Of a stretch of DNA of 31,818 nucleotides, positions 7,507-14,902 are shown in pieces. The stretch lies in contig CAZNRN010000033.1 in assembly GCA_964575605.1 (NCBI GenBank), positions 1 to 31,818 of the forward strand, in the 5' to 3' direction. The notes under the pieces are model-generated. The model searched no databases. It saw nothing but the letters and a program-made list of their open reading frames with translations, and was not told where the DNA came from. This DNA is from JAPWJZ01 sp964575605. Lineage in GTDB: Bacteria > Pseudomonadota > Alphaproteobacteria > Micavibrionales > UBA2020. Position 1 is the stretch's first letter; every line of letters starts with the position of its first letter. Position numbers and translations under genes: made by a program.

Positions 7507-10080
7507 TCAAACCAGGTTTACGACCGGGCTGTTGTTCTGCTCGATGATCAGCGTCACCGTCTGGCTATTGAACACGCCGGTGTATGTGACGGTGTTCTGC
7601 GCTGCGTTGGCGCTGCTGTAGGTAAAATCGAGCAACGAGCCGGTATTGCCGAGATCAAAAGTGGCCAGGCCGCTACCCGCCATCCCGATCTTGAGCACAT
7701 GGTTCGCGCCGGACATTTCGAACACGTCGCGGGCGTCAAGCGCAAGGTGGTTAGCAATCGTGGTGCCGCCTTCGAGCAGAAGTTTTTCTATGTTGGCGAC
7801 GTTATTGGTGGCACGGAAATCGAAAGTAAGGCCGCCGGTAAAGCCGAGCGGGCCAACGACAAGGGTATCCATGCCTGCGCCGCCGTCAACTTTGGAAAAG
7901 GCATCCGGGAGAAACGATAGTGAGGTGAAGTGCATCTCGTCATCACCACCCATGCCGTACATTTTGCTACTGTTCGTGCCGCCCTCGGTTTTGAGGAGGT
8001 CTCTGCCACTACCGCCGACCAATACGTCATGGCCGCCGTTCGAGCTCCTCAGGATGTTTCCGAACAACGGAGAGGCCTGCGTGCCCTCGCCGGCGATGAG
8101 AAGGTCGTCCCCGGTGCCGTCAACAATAGCGTCGACGCGCGGCACTTGTGCCGGGTCGTTTATATTTGCACTCGCGGCGCTATGGTCGCCAACATAAATG
8201 GTATAAGGCCCTGTGCCGACATCCTGTTTAACCTGCACGAAAACGTTCTGGTTGAGGTGAGTAATAGTATTTCCCAGGGCATCCTGCGAAGTAACTGTCA
8301 CAGAAAAATCGAAATAGCCCGGGCCGTTGAGGTTGGTGAGAAGGCCGGTCGGGTCAGTCAACATCAGTTGGCCTGCCGCATTGAAACTCATGATGGGTTG
8401 GCTCGTTAACTGGTTTGTGGCCGCATTGCCAAGCAGCGTAGGGGAGGCGAATTCAAGGGTTGTCCCGCTAAACACGCCTGTACCTGCATTGTAATTGGTG
8501 CCTGTGATGGTCACCGTCGGGGCAGACTGGAAATCATTCAGCAACAGTTGGCCAATCATGACCGGGTTTGCCACAGATGCATTCAGCCCCACGCCGAAAA
8601 CGGGGATGCCGTCGTCCGATGTGTCGCCCGGGGTATTGTTCAGATAAACAGGCGCGAAGATGAACTGCGCTGAAGGCGGCGGCGGTGCGGTGCCGCCAGT
8701 GACCGTCCCGCCCGTCGAGGGCGGCGGCGGAGGCGGAGGCGGGGGCGTCGTGGTTGTCGTCGAAACGACGCCTGTGGGCGAAGTGGTCGTCTGCGTGAAC
8801 CCGCTGCCTGTGGGTGACGGGAAGGCTGAGCCAGCAGGATCGGTAAAGGTAGACCCTGTCGGCGGAGGGGGGAGCGCCCCTTCCGTCCCTGCAACCGGCG
8901 TTATGCCCGGGACAGGTTGCGTACCCGGCAAAGTCTGCAGCATGCCGTCTTGCGGCGGCGCGGGCGGCGGCGTCACTGACCCGTCGGGAGCCAGCTGGGA
9001 GCCAGGAGGTGGGGGCAGGGCACCATCAGTCGGTGCCGGCATTACCGCGCCCGGTGGCGTCGGTGCGACAGAACCGTCAGGTGCAGGCTGTGTAACCATG
9101 CCGTCGCCCGGCCCAGGTTGCGTTGTTTGTTGCGTCGTCCCTTCCTGCGGCGCTGGTGCAGGTGCAGGTGTTACAGTCGAATAAGTGCCGTTGCTCACAG
9201 CGCTGAATGTCGACGTTGCGACGGGCGCCACAGCGCTATAGGTTGTCGCAAAACTGTTGCTGTCCAGCTGGCCCGCATTCGTGGCGGCAGCATCAAAGCC
9301 CGTCAGCGTCGCGGTTTCAAAGGCATCGTTCAGCACCAGTTCGCCGCCGCCGTTGGTGATAATGACGGCGCCATCGACGATGGTGATCTTGCTTTCCTGC
9401 CCTGCGGGGTTGATTTCGCCAGCGACCAAGGTGCCGCGGATACCAATGGAGCCGACGGGAGTGTTGATGTTCACTTTCGAAGGATCGTCTTTGCCGATAT
9501 CACCGCTCTGGTAGACGAACACGCCCTGCAGCATCGAGAAATACGAGGTGCCCTCGTGTTCCTGGGGGTTGTAGGTGAATTCGTCGATTGCCAGTTTGGC
9601 GTTGCGGCTGATGGAGAAACTTGTGTTGTCGGCAAAGAGGATGTTGACCGAACCCTGCTTGCCGGTCGTGACGACATCGCCCATGTGGACCATGCTGCCG
9701 ACTTCGGCTTTCACCTTGGTGCCGTCGGGGTGGATGATGGTCGCTTCGCCATCGAGTTTCGTGATGCGGCCGACAGCGCCTGTTGCGTCGCTTGCCGTGT
9801 GCGTCGCCCCTTCGGCATATTCACCGGGGTGTTGGGGCGGCAGGAAGGAGCCGATCAGCTTGGGCGTGAAATGCGAAGCACCGTCGGCAGTGACGACATC
9901 AGGCGAAGGGTCATGTGCGAAATAGCCTTCGATGCGGGTGGTATGTCCCTGAGTGGTAAGGCAGAGGTCTTGCCCGTCGCGCGTGAATTCCGCATTGGCT
10001 GCATTCTCCCCCGGCGGCAGTATCACCGGCTTGCCCGGCGTTACTTTCAACGTATGGTCTGCAACCTTGCTATCTGGCAT
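7507..10080 (-). CDS. FecR-domain protein with proline-rich linker and RTX-like C-terminus; probable type I secretion substrate
   Basis: A large modular protein of 857 residues from the preferred start at 10080. That ATG has GGGGG six bases upstream; the in-frame ATG at 10095 (862 residues) lacks a good ribosome site. There is no Sec signal peptide. In the 862-residue numbering: a FecR domain (about 105-235, with GDVVTTGKQGS and INTPVGSIGIRGT); a Pro/Gly/Thr linker (about 308-475, including nine consecutive prolines); a beta-rich domain (about 476-640); RTX-like Asp/Gly repeats (GGSGRDLL, GMGGDDEM, DGGAGMDTL, about 655-745); and a terminal VANIEKLLLEGG-type region seen in RTX adhesins. A missing signal peptide plus RTX-like repeats point to type I export, and the exporter is encoded convergently next door. 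FecR domains otherwise occur in sigma-regulator proteins, so its role here is open. Adhesin or surface stress sensor are both possible. Confidence 0.85.
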   Translation of the reverse strand: MPDSKVADHTLKVTPGKPVILPPGENAANAEFTRDGQDLCLTTQGHTTRIEGYFAHDPSPDVVTADGASHFTPKLIGSFLPPQHPGEYAEGATHTASDATGAVGRITKLDGEATIIHPDGTKVKAEVGSMVHMGDVVTTGKQGSVNILFADNTSFSISRNAKLAIDEFTYNPQEHEGTSYFSMLQGVFVYQSGDIGKDDPSKVNINTPVGSIGIRGTLVAGEINPAGQESKITIVDGAVIITNGGGELVLNDAFETATLTGFDAAATNAGQLDSNSFATTYSAVAPVATSTFSAVSNGTYSTVTPAPAPAPQEGTTQQTTQPGPGDGMVTQPAPDGSVAPTPPGAVMPAPTDGALPPPPGSQLAPDGSVTPPPAPPQDGMLQTLPGTQPVPGITPVAGTEGALPPPPTGSTFTDPAGSAFPSPTGSGFTQTTTSPTGVVSTTTTTPPPPPPPPPSTGGTVTGGTAPPPPSAQFIFAPVYLNNTPGDTSDDGIPVFGVGLNASVANPVMIGQLLLNDFQSAPTVTITGTNYNAGTGVFSGTTLEFASPTLLGNAATNQLTSQPIMSFNAAGQLMLTDPTGLLTNLNGPGYFDFSVTVTSQDALGNTITHLNQNVFVQVKQDVGTGPYTIYVGDHSAASANINDPAQVPRVDAIVDGTGDDLLIAGEGTQASPLFGNILRSSNGGHDVLVGGSGRDLLKTEGGTNSSKMYGMGGDDEMHFTSLSFLPDAFSKVDGGAGMDTLVVGPLGFTGGLTFDFRATNNVANIEKLLLEGGTTIANHLALDARDVFEMSGANHVLKIGMAGSGLATFDLGNTGSLLDFTYSSANAAQNTVTYTGVFNSQTVTLIIEQNNSPVVNLV
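8680..9180. repeat. Low-complexity G+C-rich tract encoding the proline-rich linker
   Basis: On the minus strand this stretch encodes Pro/Gly/Thr/Ala-rich sequence with repeated APDGSV, PPPPTGS and SPTGS units and a nine-proline run at about 8717-8745. The complementary strand shows a long open frame of Gly/Val/Pro composition, a shadow caused by the bias and not a gene. Confidence 0.7.
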
Positions 10081-10147
10081 GACGAACCCCCACATTGCCC
10101 GGCCAGATACGAATGATTTTCCCGTCGAAACACAGGTATTTGGCCCT

Positions 10148-10157
10148 TCTATAATTA
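10148..10157 (-). promoter_or_regulatory. Possible -10 element upstream of the FecR/RTX gene
   Basis: The 112-base gap between the EAL gene and the FecR/RTX gene contains the palindromic TATAATTATA, which gives TATAAT on the minus strand about 70 bases before the start. No clear -35 box is present at 16-18 bases. The gap holds no other recognisable element and no terminator, so readthrough from the EAL gene is also possible. Confidence 0.3.
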
Positions 10158-10208
10158 TAGCGGGAATGGTTTAATCCATGATGAAGAAAAGATAAAATGA
10201 TATCTATA

Positions 10209-11474
10209 TTATGTATTTGAATTTACAGCGCTATTTGCGTCTTCGATGGCGGGCGGCTGCCAGCTCTGGATGAATTTTACGGCGTCATCGAACGGCATGG
10301 GCTTTGCGAACCAGTAGCCCTGCACGTATTCGCATCCCAGCCCTTTGAGGATTGAAGCCTCTTTCATGCTTTCGATACCTTCGGCAATCACCTTCATGCC
10401 GAGGTTGCGGGCAAGGTTGATGATGGAGCGCACCAGTACAAGACTTTGCGGATGGGTGGTCATGGCGCGGATAAAGCTCTGGTCTATTTTAAGCGTATCG
10501 ATCGGGAAGTAATGCAGGTAGCTGAGCGACGAATAGCCCGAGCCGAAATCGTCAATTGATACGTTCAGCCCAGCGGCGCGGCATTTTTCCAGCTGTGCCT
10601 TCGCGGCTTCCGGCGCTTCCATCAGCAGGCTTTCGGTGATTTCAAGGTGGATCTGTTCGGGCCGCGTGCCTTGTTTTGCCAGCGTTTCCGTCACTTGTCC
10701 GAAGAGGTCCCCCTCGGCAAAATCCTTGACCGAGAAGTTGACGCCGACGAAGACGGGCTCCAGCCCGCTGATGGCGGGGTTTGCCGCCTGTTCCAGTTTC
10801 TTCACCGCTTCGCAGGCCACGTTCAGCGCGAAGCGCGACAGGTCGAGGATAAGCCCGCTTTCTTCAGCAACAGGAATGAAGATACCGGGCGAAATCATGC
10901 CTTTGGTCGGATGTTTCCACCGCATCAAGGCTTCAAAGCCCGCAATTTTCATGTTTTGCAGGTCGATAATCGGCTGGTAGAACAGCATCAATTCGTTGCG
11001 CTGCAGCGCCAGTTTCAGCTCGTTGTGGATCTTGATTGCCGAAAGCGCGATATCGTGGAACTCGTCGGCGTTTTCGTCTTTTTCGGCAGAAGGCGCCGAG
11101 GGTTCTGACGGCACGAATTTAATCGTTTCGGTGCGCGTGATCATATCCCTGTAACGTGTTGTGATGACGCGCATCACCATTTTCAGCACCGGGTCGGCGC
11201 TCTCGACGCGGTGGGCGAAATCTTCGCGGCTGATTTCCAGCACGTCGCAATCTTCGACCGCACGCACCGTGGCGGTGCGCGGCTTGTCGTCGATCATCGC
11301 CATCTCGCCGATCAGTGAACCGGGGCCGCGGGTGCCGATCTGTATCTGGCGGCCTTCGCGCTGCACGAGGATTTCGACGTTACCCGCCTCGATGACATAG
11401 GCATAGTTGCCGGTTTCGCCCTCTCGGATAAGGACTTCGCCTTTTTTAAACTGCTTCTTGTTCGTGCTCTGCAT
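10209..11474 (-). CDS. Cyclic-nucleotide-binding / EAL-domain c-di-GMP phosphodiesterase
   Basis: A 421-residue cytoplasmic protein that should hydrolyse c-di-GMP under control of a bound cyclic nucleotide. Residues about 8-110 form a Crp/PKA-type cNMP domain. Its phosphate-binding cassette is intact (GEMAMIDDKPRTATV; G56, E57, R66), so cAMP or cGMP binding is plausible. After a charged linker (about 115-150) comes a complete EAL domain: EALMRW with E181, DDFGSGYSS (308-316), KIDQSF with K329, and VIAEGIES with E365. All residues expected for an active phosphodiesterase are present. No DNA-binding, GGDEF or membrane segment is seen. An adenylate cyclase lies about 2.7 kb away, so this may be its effector. 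It is co-directional with the FecR/RTX gene 128 bases downstream and may share a transcript with it. Confidence 0.92.
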   Translation of the reverse strand: MQSTNKKQFKKGEVLIREGETGNYAYVIEAGNVEILVQREGRQIQIGTRGPGSLIGEMAMIDDKPRTATVRAVEDCDVLEISREDFAHRVESADPVLKMVMRVITTRYRDMITRTETIKFVPSEPSAPSAEKDENADEFHDIALSAIKIHNELKLALQRNELMLFYQPIIDLQNMKIAGFEALMRWKHPTKGMISPGIFIPVAEESGLILDLSRFALNVACEAVKKLEQAANPAISGLEPVFVGVNFSVKDFAEGDLFGQVTETLAKQGTRPEQIHLEITESLLMEAPEAAKAQLEKCRAAGLNVSIDDFGSGYSSLSYLHYFPIDTLKIDQSFIRAMTTHPQSLVLVRSIINLARNLGMKVIAEGIESMKEASILKGLGCEYVQGYWFAKPMPFDDAVKFIQSWQPPAIEDANSAVNSNT

Positions 11475-11497
11475 GCAGCAACCACCCTGTTCTCCAC

Positions 11498-11503
11498 ATT
11501 ATA
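11498..11503 (-). promoter_or_regulatory. Candidate -10 box for the cNMP-EAL gene
   Basis: TATAAT on the minus strand lies 24 bases before the ATG. The expected -35 position carries TTCTTA at 17-base spacing, a poor match. GGAG lies downstream as a possible ribosome site, at about 14 bases from the start. If real, the untranslated leader is only about 15-20 bases. Confidence 0.35.
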
Positions 11504-11630
11504 TTTAAGGCGGCGAGGGTTAAGAAAGCGCTAATTTGCCGCGCACCGCATTACGGGAACAAATTTCGTCTGGCCATGGTGCGGAGAAGTTTCTTACAAT
11601 ATCAAGGCTGCAATACGGGGCATCACAGCA

Positions 11631-12050
11631 ATGACTTTGGTCGACATCCTTATCCTCTACCTGGCGTTCAGGGCGAAGCAAGTCGTCTGCGACTTCTTCC
11701 TGCAGACCTCGTGGATGGCGAAAGTCAAAGGCGGGCCGTTCAATATGGGCGGCGCCAAGGCGCTGGGCGCGCATGCGGCGATACATTCCATCTTCACCTT
11801 TATCCTCGTCGCGTTTTTCGAGCCGCAATTGTGGTGGCTGGGCTTTGTAGACCTTGCAGTGCATGGCTGCATTGATAAGGCAAAAGGCTGGATCACAAAT
11901 TCGAACGGCTGGACGTATAAGGATAACTTTTACTGGTGGGCCTTCGGCGTTGATCAGGAAATGCACAACCTGACGCATCTTGCTTACATCATCGCCATCG
12001 TCTGGCACCGCGGCGTCGATTTCCACGCTCCGCTTTCGGTGCTGCAATAA
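11631..12050 (+). CDS. DUF3307 family membrane protein
   Basis: A 139-residue inner-membrane protein with about three to four hydrophobic segments. Its beginning, LYLAFRAKQVVCDFFLQTSWMA, is the typical DUF3307 N-terminus (a polar K-x-x-x-DF-x-LQ motif inside a helix). HAAIHSIFTF and DLAVHGCIDKAKGW follow, with conserved His and Asp residues. The family has no established function; in some bacteria it neighbours regulatory genes. It is divergent from the cNMP-EAL gene and its stop lies 2 bases from the stop of the convergent permease gene, with no terminator between. The start has only a weak ribosome site (GGGGC, 11615-11619). Confidence 0.8.
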   Translation: MTLVDILILYLAFRAKQVVCDFFLQTSWMAKVKGGPFNMGGAKALGAHAAIHSIFTFILVAFFEPQLWWLGFVDLAVHGCIDKAKGWITNSNGWTYKDNFYWWAFGVDQEMHNLTHLAYIIAIVWHRGVDFHAPLSVLQ

Positions 12051-12052
12051 TT

Positions 12053-12820
12053 TTAGGGATGCGTCTGTATCCACAAGGCTGCGGCCTTGAAGAGGTAGAC
12101 TGTGCCTATTGTAAACAGCGCAGTCTGCGTCGCGGCGTAGAAGTGCTTGTCGCTGAGCTTGTCGAGGATGAATTTGGATGCGCTGGTGCCTGAAATGGCC
12201 GCTGGTATAACCGCCAGGCAAAGCCAGAGCGGCAATCCTTCAGTAGCGGCCGAGAACGTCGAAGCGACAAACCCGAAGTAGATGAACTTGGTGATATGCG
12301 ACACCGCTTGAGTAAAGGCCTTGGTCGAAACCGTTTCATGGCGGGTGAGGTGGCGTGTCTGGAAAAACATATCGAGCATCGGCCCCGAAACGCCGCCGGT
12401 CAGCTGGAAGCCGGTGACCAGCACGCCGCAGGTAAACGCGTGCCATTTCTTTGTGAAATCCAGTTTCATGTCTTTCGGCAGCAGGAATGTCGTGAAGGGG
12501 CCCGCGCCCAGCAAAATGAAAACCACGAACTTGTCGGGCACAAGGCGCAGCATGGTGAAAAGCGCAAACATGATGGCGAGGCCGGCGAAGTAATACGGCA
12601 GGCTTTTACGGTATATATGTTTACGGTGAAAGAAGGCGCGGCTGCCGTTCGCCGTGAACTGCGACACCGCATGCAAGATCATCGCCTGCTGCACGGGCAG
12701 CACCCAGGCCAGCAGGCCCATCAGGACCATGCCGCCCGCCATGCCCAGAATGCCCGAAAGCACGGAAGTGCCGAAAACACCCGCAATAATCAGCGATGCC
12801 ACTGGAAGGGTTATTGTCAT
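12053..12820 (-). CDS. Sulfite exporter TauE/SafE family permease
   Basis: A 255-residue inner-membrane protein with about seven to eight hydrophobic helices. It shows the Gly-rich start (IIAGVFGTSVLSGILGMAGGMVLMGLL) typical of TauE/SafE (DUF81) proteins and the second-half repeat GVLVTGFQLTGGVSGPMLDMFF. The family moves organosulfur anions or sulfite, but substrates vary, and this sequence does not show which. The ribosome site is poor. An intrinsic terminator sits just 23 bases upstream of the start, so its expression may depend on readthrough or antitermination. It converges on the DUF3307 gene. Confidence 0.88.
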   Translation of the reverse strand: MTITLPVASLIIAGVFGTSVLSGILGMAGGMVLMGLLAWVLPVQQAMILHAVSQFTANGSRAFFHRKHIYRKSLPYYFAGLAIMFALFTMLRLVPDKFVVFILLGAGPFTTFLLPKDMKLDFTKKWHAFTCGVLVTGFQLTGGVSGPMLDMFFQTRHLTRHETVSTKAFTQAVSHITKFIYFGFVASTFSAATEGLPLWLCLAVIPAAISGTSASKFILDKLSDKHFYAATQTALFTIGTVYLFKAAALWIQTHP

Positions 12821-12843
12821 GCGGGCAGTTTAGCAATTTGGGG

Positions 12844-12881
12844 AAAAAAAAGTCCGGAGAACCTGTTAGGATCCTCCGGAC
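12844..12881 (-). terminator. Intrinsic terminator or attenuator just before the TauE/SafE gene
   Basis: On the minus strand a perfect 8-base stem, GTCCGGAG (12874-12881) with CTCCGGAC (12852-12859), is followed by eight T residues (12844-12851). No gene ends upstream on this strand. It therefore ends either a short RNA or a leader of the permease gene. Confidence 0.75.
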
Positions 12882-12905
12882 AAACGGCGGTAATAGAGGG
12901 TGTGT
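12844..12905 (-). ncRNA. Putative short RNA or transcription-attenuated leader
   Basis: A well-spaced promoter and a strong intrinsic terminator bracket about 60 bases on the minus strand. The segment has no start codon followed by an open frame. It could be a free small RNA or a leader controlling the TauE/SafE permease. It matches no RNA family I recognise. Confidence 0.4.
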
Positions 12906-12911
12906 AGCTCT

Positions 12912-12940
12912 GTTATAAGAAAATACGCCCCCCGATGCAA
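12912..12940 (-). promoter_or_regulatory. Promoter on the minus strand ahead of the terminator
   Basis: TTGCAT (12935-12940) and TATAAC (12912-12917) are separated by exactly 17 bases. The predicted start is near 12905, giving a transcript of about 60 bases to the terminator at 12844. Confidence 0.55.
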
Positions 12941-13048
12941 GTAGAAAATGCACGAAAGCGAAAAAATCGAGAGGCTTTTTGGAAGTAAGTTTCCTAAAAT
13001 AATTAAATTTTATAATTTTGTTTCATGTGGCGCTTTCTTGAAATTCAT

Positions 13049-13086
13049 TCTCGTTTTTGTTTAGGGGCAAAAATGAGGTGTTTTTT
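13049..13086 (+). terminator. Hairpin with T-run, plus strand
   Basis: Bases 13049-13059 pair with 13068-13078 (11 pairs including two G-U) around an 8-base loop. TG and six T residues (13081-13086) follow. No plus-strand gene precedes it. A TATAAT at 13011-13016 without a clear -35 could start a roughly 65-base RNA ending here. Confidence 0.45.
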
Positions 13087-13346
13087 ACCAGGTAATATGT
13101 TCAAAAAAACCTTATAAAATGCTCACTTTTTGCATATGCTGCCATGCACAAAAATGAGGCAAAATTTCAGATATTTTACATAAGATTATTTTTCCAGCGA
13201 AGCGGAAGATGAAGGGGGAATCAACGGCGAGTCGGGGCTGAGTCGGGTTCTGATTCTGGCGCTGGAGGGCGTTTTTTGACAACGCGGGAAGGATATGCAA
13301 CTTTAGATTGTATAAAGTTTCGCGTTTCCCGCAATAGGCGACTCCT

Positions 13347-14150
13347 ATGCTCCTGCTCGACCGCTCCCACGTCAAGGAACTGCTGCGCTTCGTCTCGGGC
13401 ATCAAGAGCGATATACAATACTGGTCGATGGTCGACGTCGTGTTGACGGGCAAGACGACGCATAACGTGCTGCTGCTGGGGCGAAAGCTGGAAGATGTTA
13501 TCGAGAGCCATGAAGGCGTTATCTATGTGCATGATAAAGCGCGCATGCTCTGTTTTGTCCGCCATGAACGCCCGGCAAAGGAATGCAACGATGTTTTCAC
13601 GCAGGAGGTTATAGCGCGCATGCCGCCCAAAAGCTGCGAGGTTGCGGCATCCGGTATGACCACCGACCAGCTGCAGCGTGTGGAGATACGTTTCGCGACC
13701 GAGGCGGAGGAGCAAAACCGCAAACCGCCGCAATCAACGCTCTATGCCATGCGTGCCGCAAGGCAGGAGAACGTTATCCTTATCGCCGACGACGACAAGG
13801 AAATCGCCGAATTGCTCAAGGAAGAGCTCGAAGGCTACGGCCATTGCATTACCGTTAATGATGCAGCAAAAGTCGTCGACACATTTCTGGAATATGTACC
13901 GGATGTTATATTTCTAGATATCAATTTTCAGGGTGCTTCGGGCCTCGACCTGATTGATGAAATCACGAAATACGACAAGGACACCTATATCATCATGGTC
14001 ACGGGCGCGGGCACGGCCTCCAATGCCGTCGCCGCCCGTACGCGCGGGGCGCGCGCCTTTGTCGCGAAGCCTTTCGATCCCGCGCGCCTTGAAAGTGAAT
14101 TGCTGAAATGCCCCACGGTGCGCCGTTTCGGCGGCAAGGTGAAGGCCTAG
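13347..14150 (+). CDS. Response regulator with unfamiliar N-terminal domain and C-terminal receiver
   Basis: A 267-residue protein. The C-terminal half (about 141-258) is a complete receiver domain: acidic pocket D148-D149, phospho-acceptor D191 (IFLDINFQG), T219 (MVTGAG) and K241 (VAKPF). The first 135 residues, beginning MLLLDRSHVKELLRF, are not a domain I recognise; they look alpha/beta with a basic C-terminal part. Receivers are usually N-terminal, so this order is unusual. A stop codon (TAG, 13335-13337) 9 bases upstream fixes ATG13347 as essentially the only start. No DNA-binding or enzymatic output is seen after the receiver, so it may act by protein interaction. No kinase is adjacent; an orphan histidine kinase lies at 23.4 kb. 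Its stop codon overlaps that of the convergent bufC gene. Confidence 0.85.
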   Translation: MLLLDRSHVKELLRFVSGIKSDIQYWSMVDVVLTGKTTHNVLLLGRKLEDVIESHEGVIYVHDKARMLCFVRHERPAKECNDVFTQEVIARMPPKSCEVAASGMTTDQLQRVEIRFATEAEEQNRKPPQSTLYAMRAARQENVILIADDDKEIAELLKEELEGYGHCITVNDAAKVVDTFLEYVPDVIFLDINFQGASGLDLIDEITKYDKDTYIIMVTGAGTASNAVAARTRGARAFVAKPFDPARLESELLKCPTVRRFGGKVKA

Positions 14151-14902
14151 GCGGCCAGCAGTTTGTGCTGCAGCAGCGTCGCGAGCAAAAGGTCCAGCTG
14201 CAGGCCGCTTTCGGCGCGCAGGGCCGCTTCCGCCGCCAGCGCGAGGGAGGGGGAGGACTGCAGGTGTTCGAGGAATTTATAACCGCCCTCGGTAATGCTC
14301 CAGAGCGCAATACGGTCTTCTTCGCGATAGATAGCGATAAAGGTTTCTGCCGCCTGCATCCTGAAATCGTGCAGCGCGGCGCCTTTGGCTGATACTTCTT
14401 CCCACAGCCTGTCGACCGGCCAAGCGGAGCGCAGGATATGGATGTGCGGCTGGAGTTTCAGTTCGAGCGCCATGGGGTCTTCCGCTGCTGCCAGCAGCTC
14501 CGCGGTGAGCGGCGGCAGTCGGGGGGAAAGATAGGCCTCATGCGCAAGCCATTCCAGCTGGGCGATATCGGGCACATAGGCGAATTGGTTCAGGTTCGGC
14601 AGGCGGGAAAGATAGGCAGGAAAATCGGCGCCATAACCGTTCATGTCGCCGCTGTCGGGCGGATATGCCGCGATGAATTCCTGCGCCGCAAAGGCCATGA
14701 ATTTTTCGCCGAGCAGCAGGGTGGTGACTGGAAAAACAGCTTTCAGCAGGTCGCGTAAAATCATCTGCGTGTTGTTTGTGTAGACATTAAAACGCTGTCC
14801 AGGCGTAAAGGCGCCGCCCTCGGCCACCGGCAATCCTTCCGCGCCGCCGCGATTGATCAGGCGGGCGATGAGCCCCTGCTGTAATTCAGGCAACGCGGGC
14901 AT
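14147..14902 (-). CDS. bufC: BufC-type partner protein (DUF2063) of the MNIO enzyme
   Basis: A 251-residue protein whose N-terminal part (about 5-100, with FNVYTNNTQMILRDLLKAVFP and LGEKFMAFAAQEFIAAYPP) matches the DUF2063/HvfC/BufC family. In bufferin systems this protein presents the precursor peptide to the DUF692 oxidase; it was formerly labelled a putative DNA-binding domain. It overlaps the upstream bufB by 17 bases, so translation is coupled. It is the last gene of the six-gene operon. Its TAG stop shares the palindrome CTAG with the TAG stop of the convergent response regulator gene. Confidence 0.9.
   Translation of the reverse strand: MPALPELQQGLIARLINRGGAEGLPVAEGGAFTPGQRFNVYTNNTQMILRDLLKAVFPVTTLLLGEKFMAFAAQEFIAAYPPDSGDMNGYGADFPAYLSRLPNLNQFAYVPDIAQLEWLAHEAYLSPRLPPLTAELLAAAEDPMALELKLQPHIHILRSAWPVDRLWEEVSAKGAALHDFRMQAAETFIAIYREEDRIALWSITEGGYKFLEHLQSSPSLALAAEAALRAESGLQLDLLLATLLQHKLLAA

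Larger units (their letters stand above)
12821..13346. other. Structured, A+T-rich 526-base intergenic region without a protein gene
   Basis: The region between the permease and the response regulator is much richer in A+T than its surroundings. It contains the minus-strand promoter and terminator listed separately, a plus-strand hairpin with a T-run at 13049-13086, and a second long imperfect hairpin at 13121-13160. The two hairpins share the 11-base direct repeat CAAAAATGAGG (13068-13078 and 13149-13159, 81 bases apart). Open frames here are at most about 14 codons. TTGACA at 13276-13281 has no -10 box at normal spacing. Confidence 0.6.

Noticed and set aside
8660..9184. 174-codon plus-strand frame rich in Gly, Val and Pro
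   Set aside because: Antisense to the proline-rich linker of the FecR/RTX gene; its length comes from G+C-rich low complexity.
12296..12907. 203-codon plus-strand frame opposite the TauE/SafE gene
   Set aside because: His/Gln/Arg-rich antisense shadow of a membrane protein gene.
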